Positions 20,680 to 31,075 of a DNA stretch of 64,000 nt are shown in pieces. The notes beneath the pieces are model-generated. The model saw only the letters and a list, made by a program, of their open reading frames with translations, ran no database searches and had not been told where the DNA came from. A program made the position numbers and the translations under genes. Origin of the DNA: Adiantum capillus-veneris (taxonomy: Eukaryota > Streptophyta > Polypodiopsida > Polypodiales > Pteridaceae); the NCBI GenBank assembly GCA_014529385.2, contig CM043969.1, positions 71,088,176 to 71,152,175 of the forward strand. Reading direction: 5' to 3'. Every line of letters starts with the position of its first letter. The first letter of the stretch is position 1.

Positions 20680-21954
20680 CGACGTTGGCAGGATCAGTGC
20701 ATCGCTGAATCCAAAAACATTACAATTTGTGCCGGTTGTGGAACTTCCACATTCTCAAAAACTCGCCTACGAATGAAAAAACTAGACAATGTCCATGTTA
20801 ATCTAGCTAGCATGACATTCCTAGACGTTGCCGAGAATGAAGGAGTATCGATACATTGGTCATGTTGCTCCAGCTGCGACAAAAACGTCACGACCAAAAG
20901 CGTAGTAGTACTGCTATCAGACTATGTCCAACGTATCCTGGAATCCAACCAGCTTCACACTCAGCTCCTTAGTATCATTGACATTTCTTTAAACGTCATA
21001 AGCTCTGCGAACATTGTAGCATCCGGCGTGCTTGAAAAAAGATCCTTCCTTGATGACCCTCTGATCTGCTGGACAAAGCGGAAAATCTATAGCAACTCTC
21101 AAAGCAGCTCACGTCCTCGTGCTTATCATACATTTTGGCCTAAAATTTACTCTATGATCTAGTTATCAAGATGTATAACACTGTGGCAGAGCAACCCCAC
21201 AAAAAAACCATTGTGTGTGCTGACACCAGATGTTGTTACGTCAATTATAACAAGCCACTCAGAAACGGAGCCTTTTGCATTGACGGAGGAAGCAAAAGCG
21301 CAATGTGAGATGAGCATTCTTGAAAACACGTACACCACGTCAAGAAGAAGGGCCTATACTAGGATAGACTCTCACGACTTTGGCTCAGTAAAACTTCGTG
21401 TGGGCTCATGCCTCATTGAGCGTACAACAATCTTCAGGTACAATGCGATGCCTGCTAGCCACTTAGAGGCCAAAGACGTGACAATAGAAAAAGCTGTGTT
21501 CCCTTTTTTATTCCCATTCGGGCATGGAAACTACGAAGGAGACACCCGATTCAATGACTACACCAGCATGAGGATCAACATGTTGTTCTCCGTGTATACC
21601 TTGTACAAGCCATACCTACTCATCATGTACCAACTCAAGAGAGAACTCATGATTTCCAATTCTACAAACATGACGATGTTGCAGCATGACATAAACGCGT
21701 ATAAGAGGAAGCACAAGAATGCATCCAACCAAGATGCAGTACAAAATATTATAAGATACAAGCTTCCGGAGACAATTCCAGGCACTCCATCATGGCATCG
21801 AAAGAACCTCAAAGATCTCATTGCAATGGTTGACTTGTGGGGCCTACCCGATCTGTTCCTGACATTTATAGCGGACGAAGTCACAGAAAGCAGGTGGAAC
21901 AAAATTATAGTAATCAAGAATATCGCTCATTCATTCAATGGAAGCTACACATAG
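20680..21954 (+). pseudogene. Helitron protein: zinc-finger-like N-terminus and Helitron-like N domain
   Basis: One frame, with a stop at 21160-21162. The first part has paired cysteines (ICAGCGTSTF, WSCCSSCDK) like the N-terminal finger of plant Helitron proteins. The second part has the Helitron-like N signature: FPFLFPFGHGNYEGDTRFND, a YKPYLLIMYQLKREL stretch, LPETIPGTPSWHRKNLKDL and GLPDLFLTFIADEVTESRW. The domain helps bind and process element ends. A TAG at 21952-21954 interrupts the run into the Rep domain. Confidence 0.85.
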
Positions 21955-22623
21955 AAAGATTGTCCTGTAGAGTGTGTCGTGTTGTTCCACGAGCGTCTCC
22001 ACATATTCTTAAACAACCACATTTTTGGGGGGAGCAAAGTCCTAGGCAAAATAGAGCATCATCTTCTAAGGTACAAGATACAAAACTGAGGATCGCTGCA
22101 TGCTCATCTGATTTTTTGGGTTTCTCGAGGCGACATTGAATCGGTAGCAAATGAAATCGCGGCGTACATACCTGACCCACAACAACCTCCTTTGAATTTC
22201 TCAAACCATTTACATCATCTTGTCACAAGAAAACAAATTCACAGATGCAAGTCCACCTGCAGGGTAATGGGCCAACACTCTGCATGCAAATACGACTTTC
22301 CATTCAGTCCTCAACTATCAACCAAGCCTATAATGGACCCACAAACATCAAGATGGTTATACTATCGGCTTAGAAATGAACATCGTAACGTAGTTCCCTA
22401 CCACCCGACAATCTTGCTACTGTGGGGAGATGTCCAAGCCCATTTCAGTAACAGAGGCAGCACTAAATTGCTTGTAAATTTTGATCATCACAAGAAGCAA
22501 AGCCGTGGAATATATCGACTCATCGCCACCTTCACTAAGACAAAGATTGTTATCACAGAGCAAATGATAGTTATGCATCCAGTTGACTTGTACTGTGCAA
22601 GGCCACTGCAACTAGAGCAATAA
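21955..22623 (+). pseudogene. Helitron Rep (HUH) nuclease domain, catalytic sites damaged
   Basis: Continues the frame. The HUH motif reads GSLHAHLIFWV, with the His pair at 22099-22107. It is preceded by a TGA at 22087-22089 where the family has Arg (CGA likely). The next blocks, CKYDFPFSPQ and EHRNVVPYHPTILLLWGD, are standard. The following region, where the family carries the two catalytic tyrosines (YxxKYxxK), reads TKLLVNF here, so the tyrosines are lost. The frame ends at 22621-22623. Strand nicking by this copy is therefore not expected. Confidence 0.8.
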
Positions 22624-22686
22624 CGTTCTGCATACCACAAAAATCTCAAGATCAAGAATAACACAACAAGATCTAAGAAGAGCCAG

Positions 22687-24313
22687 ATGTACGATGCCTA
22701 CAACAACTCAATACTAGAAAATCCTCGGCTAGTACGATTCACCGAATACCACCCTGGCCACCAATCTGAGGGCTTCTTCTTCAACGTACTGCTACAGAAG
22801 GCAACATTTAGAACCGAGTCTGATCTGGTCTGGCAAGAAACCCAATTTTTGTTACTTTATAGAGTGCAAAATTCGACAGTTAATAAGAGACGAGAAGGAC
22901 CTCGAGATGTACATAAAAGAGTACACACAATGAAACATGCTTTTGAACAAGAACACGGGGCACATTGTGAACCTGATCCACCAAAAGCTCTTCCTAAACC
23001 GTGAGAATCCAATTCATTCAAGCCGTGTGGAGATGAATGATACCAAGGAAGCTAGTAGGCATAACATGCTGCAACTTCTAAAGGTGCTCGCCAATGTCCA
23101 TAACATAGCACTCACTCTTGAACAACACAAGATATTCGAAGACACATCCACCAGAACATCCTCCACATTATCACGGGCGTCCCATGATCTGGAAAGTCAT
23201 TCCTCATCAAATACATGATGCCCGGGTTTGTACAACAGAACAAGACAGTCATATTGACAGCGTCAACTGACGCAACTGCATCTCAGCTAAGTAGTGTTGA
23301 AACAATAGTTCACTATCAATTCAAGATAATGGCGGGCTTGAATAAACACTATCCAGAATCAATAAATACAGAGGACGAGAGATTCATATCCATCAAAGAG
23401 GCTGACATTATCATAATGGACGAGATATCAATGCTCACAAGCACAACATTCAACATGGTCGTTTTCCAACTTGGGAATGTCACAAACGTATCAATTCGTG
23501 ATCCATTCTATAGTAAATTGGTGCTTTTGTTTGGAGACTTCGCACAGCTACCGCTCGTCTGTTAGCACCCTGCACCTTTCTGTCATGTATGTACAATTAC
23601 ACAATTGGCTCACTTCAAGCATGGTATTGTCCACACGATGACATTCTCAATTCAACATGCAACGGACCCAATATTCCTCAACTTTTTAAATACAATTAGA
23701 CAAAGAAAGCCAACCGAACAAGAAATAACAAGCACGCTTTCAGAGTATCATAACCAAACAAGAACTATTGGAAACTATGGACGAAGGCACCACAATCATT
23801 TGCACACATTGCGACGATGCTCGAAGGTACAACGACATCATATTGCAAAGGAGTTTTGCAAATGAACAGATAGTCCGAATAGCGTTAAAAACAAATGCAG
23901 ACAACAAGCCACTCTTAGAAAGCTGGGTCAATGACACCACTTTCAATGAAATACACAACGTCACTGTTGGTGCAAAGTGTATGATTACCTCAAATCTTGA
24001 CGTGGAAATCGGCGCCACATGCAGGATCAAGAATATATCCCATGATTGCAATGGTCTAGTAGACGTGATCAGTGTGATCATAGAGAACACAACTACCAAA
24101 ATCACCATTCGGCGTACAAAACACTCCACTAGGGCATTCAACTTCAAATACTATCACAAATATACATTCCCTTTAATACTAGCATATGCATATGTCATGT
24201 TCTCGCGAGTCACCGAAAGAAGACACATAAGGATCCTAAAGCTTCCTACACCAGACATGTTTGAGCCTATGAGAGATTTTCTTTCAGATACTTCAGTATG
24301 TACAATGATGTAA
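22687..24313 (+). pseudogene. Helitron SF1 (PIF1-like) helicase domain
   Basis: A 5'-3' helicase that would unwind the element. FTEYHPGHQSEGFFFNVLL opens the region, then frames shift near 22850-22940. A motif before Walker A (ALTLEQHKIFED) is followed by ITGVP-stop-SGKSF, so the P-loop itself contains a TGA (23185-23187, Gly codon expected). Walker B is intact (ADIIIMDEISML), then FGDFAQLPLV. After another frame change near 23765 come VGAKCMITSNLD and RIKNISHDCNGLVDVI. The C-terminal motif V is missing: FPLILAYA runs straight into YVMFSRVT, where the family has a TIHKSQG segment between. Inactive. Confidence 0.87.
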
Positions 24314-24640
24314 AATTGTATAACTCTGTTTCATATAAAGTTTTCCCTCACTTGCAGATCATATGATGCATTTCTTAATATTGGCTCTTGTTATACAGGT
24401 TTTTAAGAAAACAACTACAACATGGCGTCCAAAAAGGTCTGTACATTCCAAATCCTATGTTCTTTGAACATAAACAATACGTTTGAATGAATCGTCAACT
24501 CTTAAAGATGGATTCTTATTCTTTGTCCTTACTTGTAGTTGTTTGATCTGTTCAAAAGTAATGCAACAACCACTCCATCTGCAACAAACAATGATGGCTC
24601 ATCAAATTGTCCTACCTCTGGCTAGATGAGAATGGAAAAT
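24314..24640 (+). other. Possible Helitron C-terminal exons and 3' end
   Basis: Two short stretches (about 24397-24438 and 24538-24627), separated by GT..AG-bordered sequence, could encode a Thr/Asn/Ser-rich tail ending at a TAG at 24625-24627. No clear 3' hairpin with CTRR was found. Weakly supported. Confidence 0.3.
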
Positions 24641-26793
24641 TTAGCAGGGGAGCATCCACACTTATACATAAAACCACGACCGCACTACTTGCACGTCCGC
24701 AACTACATCAACTCAATTAAGTAGATATTGAAGCAAAACAGTGATGTAGGACATGGGTCCTATGGGCAAGGCCACCGGCACGACCGGACAGCGTGTACGC
24801 TAGGGCGAGGCTATAAGATAGCACGGTTGGGTGGAGACTAGCACATGCATTACGACCGCCCTTTCACTAGTATTTGAGCTATTTTTGGAGAAGAGGAAAA
24901 GCAAGCTACATGTGCTCCAAAGGCTTTCGTTGGCTGCATGCGCAGGAAGGCCCACTTAACCCTTGCATGAAGGAGGGTTGAACCCACCCCATGAGGGTAA
25001 GAGGCCAACACTTTACCATCAAGCTATTGACCCTTGTTGTGCATAACAAGGAAAGATAACATACTTGTGTTGAAGGAAAACTAAAAGGAAAGGGAAAGCT
25101 TCAAAATTCAAGGAAGTAGCTTCACCCTTCCTTTTCATTTCTTGGAGGAAGGCAAGTTTTCGTCCAAATTCTTTTTTCCTCAAGGAGGTAGCTTCAAAGT
25201 GAGCAAAAGTCTTCACAAAACCAATGACTTTTTGTGAAGAGGCAACAAAGATGTTCTTACGATGAATGACACATGAAGTGCTACAATTTCCGCAAGGCGA
25301 GGTTCGCATGCAACGCAAATTACAGAGCATACAAAACACAAAGACTTCGATTTCACATGGTACAAATTGACGTTTTTTTCTCTCTTTACATTAGTGTGTG
25401 TTTACCATGGCCAGTGAGGATATTCCACACACTTTTGATTTTGAGCACGTAGATCAAAATCAGGGGACCACGGGTGCTGCTGACACTAATATGCATGATG
25501 ATGATGATCTAGGAGATCATGGGCTTGTAGGTATGGCTTCTTTCAAGACTTTGGAACATCGCCAAAGCGTACTTGAAAGCAACCTCTTTGCAAAACAGGG
25601 GGTTAGCAGCAAGGTTTCTCACCATTGGGGGGGGGGGCTGTATTAGTTGGTTAGAGGCAAGGAATATATTTGGAGCTTCTCCTCCTACAAATCCATTTCA
25701 AAGTGCCACCTGAAGCTTCATCTCCCTCCCTCCCCAGAGGGTTTTGGATTTTTATTTTTTTTTGGGGGGGGGGGAGAGAAACAGACGTTGTTGCGTAGCT
25801 AGGAAGAGAAGAGAATGAGAGTGTGACGTACTCGAGGAGGATGTGATAGGATGGGATGTTTACCCCTATCGCACATTCAAGAACCACTCCTTTTTGCTCC
25901 TTGAAAGCACCAAAATTAAGCCATATTGATAAATTGGAACTTTACTTTTGCTTTGGCATCCAATGCCATGTTTTATGCAATGCTTTCGAGCGCATTTGCA
26001 CGATAGAATTTAACTCTACTAGTTGAGCTCAAAAGCAAGCTTGAACAAACCTTTTGCTTTCTAACTTCACCAATTTTGGCAGAGTTGCCTCAACAAGCCC
26101 ATTTTCTCTCTTCTCGTTGCCGCTACATGACAACCTCTCTCTCCTCAAACTGCAACCATTCGTGAGCATTGAGGTAGAAATGAGGAATTAGCTGACATGC
26201 ACTTTAATTGCCTTCCTCCCATGCAAAACCTACCTTATGACACAACTATTTTTAGAGCTCTTGCCCACTAAAATCGCCTATATAGCTAGGGCCTCCTTAA
26301 TAATTACGGACAGTAGTTTGAACCCCTATGAAGTTTTTTCTTGTTGGTGGTGGTGGTTGGTGACTATGCAAACTATTTTACAATTGTGTGGTTGCATAAT
26401 CCAATCTACAGCCTTTATATATTTTTGAGGTACTTCAGTGTTTAGGAGAGTGGTTAGACCATCCTTCAATTTGAAGATGATAGCTTTTACAAAATTTCCT
26501 CCATTTACATGGCCCTTCCTTATGTCAAGGTATTGTAACATTGCTCACAATCATCACAATTATTGCAAAAAAACGTGTCAAGTGTCGATAAAAGACTTAA
26601 AAATTTTAAAGAAATATGCACATGGAATTTCTACCATGTTCTCAAAGAGTACGATAACAACAGCCATCAAGCATCTTTTATCTTCAAAACCACCACATCT
26701 ATTTATCTATCAAAACCACCGCAAAAGTTTGTTTACAAAGAGAAATGAGGTTCAACATAGCAAACCTTGCGAGAGCAAATTTACTTAAGGGAT
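24641..26793. other. Unassigned sequence between Helitron and LINE
   Basis: No gene recognised. A short plus-strand frame from the ATG at 25407 to 25646 is acidic (a run of four Asp) and opens in ordinary-looking sequence, but it is only 80 codons and runs into a G10 tract. I list it only as unassigned. A second G-rich run is at 25763-25773. Other frames here have no landmarks. Confidence 0.45.
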
Positions 26794-26809
26794 TTAAGTT
26801 CAAATTCTT
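26794..26809 (+). repeat. LINE-1 target-site duplication, left copy
   Basis: TTAAGTTCAAATTCTT, repeated exactly at 29954-29969. It directly precedes the T-run that is the poly-A tail of the minus-strand LINE. Confidence 0.9.
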
Positions 26810-26916
26810 TTTTTTTTCTTTATAGCAAAACTCACAATTGTGAGTGGATTATATTGAGCAGCCCAAAAAATTACAAGGTTTTGTCATGCTCATGTAAAGC
26901 CATGACAGCATCCAGG

Positions 26917-27020
26917 GATCAAAATTACAACGGCTATCAGGGCAGCTACCCCTACCACCCCGCCTCCACATCCCGATCATAATTACAACGGCTATTAAGG
27001 TAGCCACTCCTACCGATGGC
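26917..27020. repeat. 58-bp imperfect tandem duplication in the LINE-1 3' UTR
   Basis: Units start at 26917 and 26975, each with AATTACAACGGCTAT; the second is partial. It lies between the zf-RVT frame and the poly-A tail. Confidence 0.8.
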
Positions 27021-27163
27021 CAAGGTTTGCCCCCGTCCCAGGTATTCCGTCTGCTGACAACAAGGCACAAGTAGTCCTAGACCAATCCTCCGAGTGATGC
27101 TTCCGCCCGAGTGTCCATATTAGAACTTTGCTTTCCTGTATAATTTTTGCGAAGCTTGCCACC

Positions 27164-29953
27164 TCAAATTCTCCTTCCAAAAACCCAGCGGTTCCTTGTT
27201 TGCCATACATTATGAAAGAAGAAGTATCTGACAATCTGAGTGCTGACGAGGAGTGCAGGACTACCTGAGTTTTTACCTCCAAAGCATAGGTCAGTCTTGA
27301 AAAAACTAATTTTCCATGTTCTCTGGACCCACTTGTATACTTTCCCTACGAGGCCTTTTATAGCTGGGCAGTCCATGAAAAGGTGGGCCAGATCTTCACT
27401 AGTCAACCTGCACCCTGAGCATCGATCTAACCCAATCCCTCTCTCCTGAATCTTCACCCCCGTCGGTAGAGCATCCCAAATAACCTTCCATAAGAAAGCC
27501 TTCATGTATTGTGGAACCTTTGGCTTCCATATGTTCTCCATTACATACTCCCACCTTTCCTCCGGCCATTGCTTTTTCCATAGCTTATTAAGGGGGTTAG
27601 ACCAAATTATTCTTCTTTTGCATCATTGTCTGATAAATGATTTTAGTATGGGGTTTCCACAAGAGACTGCTTCCTGGACATTTCCAGGCTTTCCAGTCCA
27701 ACACCGAGTCACAGATTGGCATCACTAGATCGTCAAGTTCTTTCATCACTTTGTGGACAAGCAAGACCTCCAAGCTATTGAGTTGGTATTGGGCAATCAT
27801 AAGGTCAACGGTTTTCCAACTCTTGTTGACATTGTCCCAGAAGTGCTCAAGTCGGATCAGACCCTTATTATTCAGCTTCCTTGCTGTCTCAATCCAATAG
27901 GGAGTTTGTGGCGGATCTACAACTTTGGAGAGCCAGGGGGACCAATGTAGGATGGAGTTCTTGAAGTATCTGGCTTCTTTCCCCCACTTTAAGACTCCTG
28001 CTACTCTATTGCATTTTCTTACCAATTCTCCTGAGCTGCCCCTCAGTCTTAAGGTAGACCATGCCGGGGCCAGCAGCTTGTCATGAAACTCCACTCCCCT
28101 CCACTTTCCTCCCTTCGAGCCAAGTTTAGCTGCTTCTATCATATCTCTGATCATAACTACCCAAACTTGATCCTATCTAGCCAAGGAAACAACAAATTTG
28201 GTGCAACAAGCTTCTACATGGGTCATAGGGTTAAGAATCCCGAGGCCTCCTTGATTCCCTGGCCGAGCAACCGATTCCCAACTGGCCCATTGCCATGGCC
28301 TGGAAGATTTCATGTTATTTTTCCATAAAAATGTTTTTACTGGTTTTAAGAACTCTTTCCAGTGACACTTAACCATCTTGAGAAGCGGACTAGTGAAGGC
28401 AATATAAGGAATCATGAAGGCATTCATCACTTTTATCCGACTTGGGAATGGGAGAAGAGCATACTCCCACCTTCTCATTTTCGTTTTGATTTTTTCAAGC
28501 ACCCACTCGAATCTTTGCTTGTGAGTTACCTCCACCCCCAAGGGGGCTCCTAGATGTCTAACGATCTTTCCTTTTGTGACAATCTCACCTAACCATATAG
28601 AAGGATCAAATGAGTCATTTTCTGATAGGGAGATCATTCTTGACTTCTCTATATTACACTGGGACCCCGAAGCTACCGAGAACATTTGTACAATCTTCAG
28701 AGCTTTTCTGATTACCTGGGGGTATGCCTTCACGAATAGAAGAGAATCATCTACAAAAAGTTTTGCCAGGAGTTGCCTATTTCTTGGTAAAACAAGGCCT
28801 TGCACCTCCCCGCGTTCAGCACTAGCTTCAAGCGTCGTGATTAGAGGATATGATCCTATGGTGAAAAGTAGGGGGGCAAGAGGGCATCCCTGTTTAATAG
28901 ACCTTTTAACCTCAAAATAGCCCACAATTCGACCGTTAAATAGGAGCTCTGACTGGCTTCCAGCCCCCATCACACGAACCATCCGACAGAGGTGCGGGCC
29001 AAAGCCTAGAGCTTCCATGATGGATTCTATATATGTCCATGTTATTCTTCATAGGCCTTTTCCAGGTCCAACTGCAACAAAATGCACTCCTGCTTTGTGA
29101 CAGTTGCATATTCTATGCCCACCATTGCTGCCAAGATGTTATTGTATATGGACCTTCCTTTAATGAAACCATGTTGATGAGGGGAGATGATCTTGGTTAG
29201 TAAGGGGGCTAGTATGAGGGCCACTGCTTTAGCTATAATTTTTTAGGCCACTGACATCATCATTATAGGGCGCCAATGTTGCAGTTTAGAGCAGCAGACC
29301 TGTTTTGGGATGGGCTTGATAAGCCCTCTCTTCACATTTGTCTCCAAAGACCCTTCGACCATGGCTTTATTGGCCAAACTTGTGATTGGGGCCTTGAGAT
29401 CTTCCCAAAATTCTGCATAGAACTCCACCGTCATCCCATCCCAACCAGGGGACTTTTCCTTGCCAAGGGCTTGCAATGCTAGTGAACATTCATCTTCGGA
29501 AAATGCCCGTTCCAAGTTATGAGCTTCTGAGTGGGGAATTTCCTTAGGTTAGTGGTTGCCCCAGCCTCGTGACACCAGCTTTTCATGTTTGATGCTTTTT
29601 GGCCCCTTGGACCTTCAAATATGAGCACCAGCTTTTTACATCTAATGCTTTTTGGCCTAAAGCCTTTGAATATGAGCCTTGTAGATGCTCTTTGGCACTC
29701 CATAGCACGCAGACCGTATAGGAGATGCTCCTCGACCGTTGTACTTCATGAACCATCAATCAAGAAAGAAGTATCAAAAGGGACGCCAGTTTTAACACTC
29801 TGTAGTAAGGTCCCTCTGGCTTCCTCCACTTCTTGGGACTGGGTCTCCGGCCATCCAATAATTTGATTGAGATAGCTCAGCATCACACCAGCCATTTCAT
29901 CCTGGTTATGAAGTACTGTCCCTTTCTCATCATCGAGCGAGCGGACGTTGCTA
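27164..29953 (-). pseudogene. LINE-1 ORF2 remnant: reverse transcriptase and zf-RVT
   Basis: Read on the minus strand from 29953. A linker (SLDDEKGTVLHNQDEMAGV) leads to RT. Blocks: GKEKSPGWDGMTVEFYAEFW, PHQHGFIKGRSIYNNI, LQLDLEKAYE, RSIKQGCPLAPLLF, and AKLFVDDSLLFVKA with the Asp pair at 28746-28751 (the family usually has FADD). Then CNIEKSRMISL, LGAPLGVEV and WESVARPGNQGGLGILN. The zf-RVT end has FLWKVIWDALPTGVKIQERG, CSGCRLTSEDLAHLF and DC. Breaks: a stop at 29243-29245, a frame change between 29042 and 29018, a stop at 28173-28175 and a frame change near 27590. A short internal near-duplication lies at 29580-29680. Confidence 0.9.
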
Positions 29954-29969
29954 TTAAGTTCAAATTCTT
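29954..29969 (+). repeat. LINE-1 target-site duplication, right copy
   Basis: Exact copy of 26794-26809. Confidence 0.9.
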
Positions 29970-30307
29970 AAGTTTTATGTTTTTTACTACCATGTCTCAA
30001 AATTTTCCTAAGAGACCTCTTAATAACATTTCAAGACACTAGCTATGTACTGCTTGACCTTTGGGATAAGGCTTCGTTCATTGTGGCTAAAATGCCAGCC
30101 ACAGTACTGCTTGATCAAGGACATAATTCGGTCCACTTCACTATATTAGACGGAATCTTTTGTAGATTCCAAAAATTAAAACACCGCTCCTTGCCCTGCC
30201 TTGACGTATTTGATAGTTTGCAACTGCAAACTGTCTCCAGCTCATGTTAATATCGGCTAGCTAAGCGACGTGTAGGTGGAGCTAACCGGGGGAGCTAGTC
30301 ACGGTGC
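29970..30307. other. Unassigned sequence
   Basis: I see no gene or known repeat in this stretch, which runs up to the T/G homopolymer pair. Confidence 0.5.
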
Positions 30308-30343
30308 TTTTTTTTTTTTTTTGGGGGGGGCGGGGGGGGGGGG
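30308..30343. repeat. T15 and G8-C-G12 homopolymer pair
   Basis: A T-run followed by two G-runs. The exact length is uncertain for any sequencing method. Confidence 0.9.
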
Positions 30344-30389
30344 CAACTTTTTTTACAGTTATGTAAGGCAGGCTGCAGGCAATGTGCAG

Positions 30390-30465
30390 ATGTGCATGCG
30401 TAGTGTAGTGGTACAACTCCTGCTCTTGACGGGGAGGTCGGGTGTTCAAGTTGCGCGTCCTGCAA
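30390..30465 (+). mobile_element. tRNA-derived SINE head, second copy
   Basis: A-box-like GTAGTGTAGTGGTACAACTC and B-box-like GGGTGTTCAAGTTGC are separated by CGGGGAGGTC. The layout and wording match the minus-strand copy at 20165-20240 (GTAGTGG.., GGGGAGGTC.GGG..GTTC.AG). No intact tRNA fold. Confidence 0.5.
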
Positions 30466-30789
30466 TGCATTGACCTTTTAGTCAACTCCTCCCAGCCGGT
30501 TTTGTTTGATCAACAATCGGCTCATTGATCAATAACCGGCTCCGGTTGCTTGCCATGCAATCGAGCTAGCCGATATTTAACAAAACCCAATTGCCTCCTT
30601 GCCATATGTGAAGCTGTGCATTAGAGCTGCGAGCATGCTACTGTCGAAGCACAAGAATACCTGATCGGAAGCCCTCTCACCACATTGTAGCATTGCAAGG
30701 AGCATCACAGGCCAAGGACAACCCACCGATGGTATTTTGAGAGAATAGGATGGGTGCACATGACCACCTCTGAGAAAGGACACAAAAAT

Positions 30790-30905
<116 letters not shown>

Positions 30906-31029
30906 GTACGACTTGCTCCATCGGAGTTCCAACAGATTGCCATTGCTCTACATCCAGCTTGCTTGGGCTCGGGGACTTGGCGCAGTAGGAAAAGAACTCT
31001 CTATCGTTTGTGACCATGACCGCCAAAAG

Positions 31030-31031
<2 letters not shown>

Positions 31032-31065
<34 letters not shown>

Positions 31066-31075
31066 CCCCCCCCCC
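31032..31075. repeat. (CT)n followed by poly-C
   Basis: CT units to about 31062, then about 14 C. This second large CT tract lies 130 bp from the first. Confidence 0.95.

Larger units (their letters stand above)
20650..24640 (+). mobile_element. Decayed Helitron (RepHel type)
   Basis: Pieces of one Rep-helicase protein occur in order on the plus strand: CxxC-rich N-terminus, Helitron-like N domain, HUH Rep motif, and SF1 (PIF1-like) helicase with Walker A and B. I cannot place the 5'-TC or the 3' hairpin-CTRR ends securely, so the borders are approximate. Rolling-circle transposons of this kind leave no target duplication. Confidence 0.88.
26810..29953 (-). mobile_element. LINE-1: 5'-truncated L1-type non-LTR retrotransposon
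   Basis: The insertion is bounded by a 16-bp exact target duplication (26794-26809, 29954-29969). A T-run at 26808-26817 marks the poly-A tail on the minus strand. The body encodes RT and the C-terminal zf-RVT region but no endonuclease and no ORF1. It starts in the linker between endonuclease and RT, a usual result of incomplete target-primed reverse transcription. The boundaries are read directly from the sequence. Confidence 0.93.

Noticed and set aside
25407-25646. Short acidic frame as a small host gene
   Set aside because: Eighty codons, ending in a G-homopolymer region, with no domain. Insufficient support.
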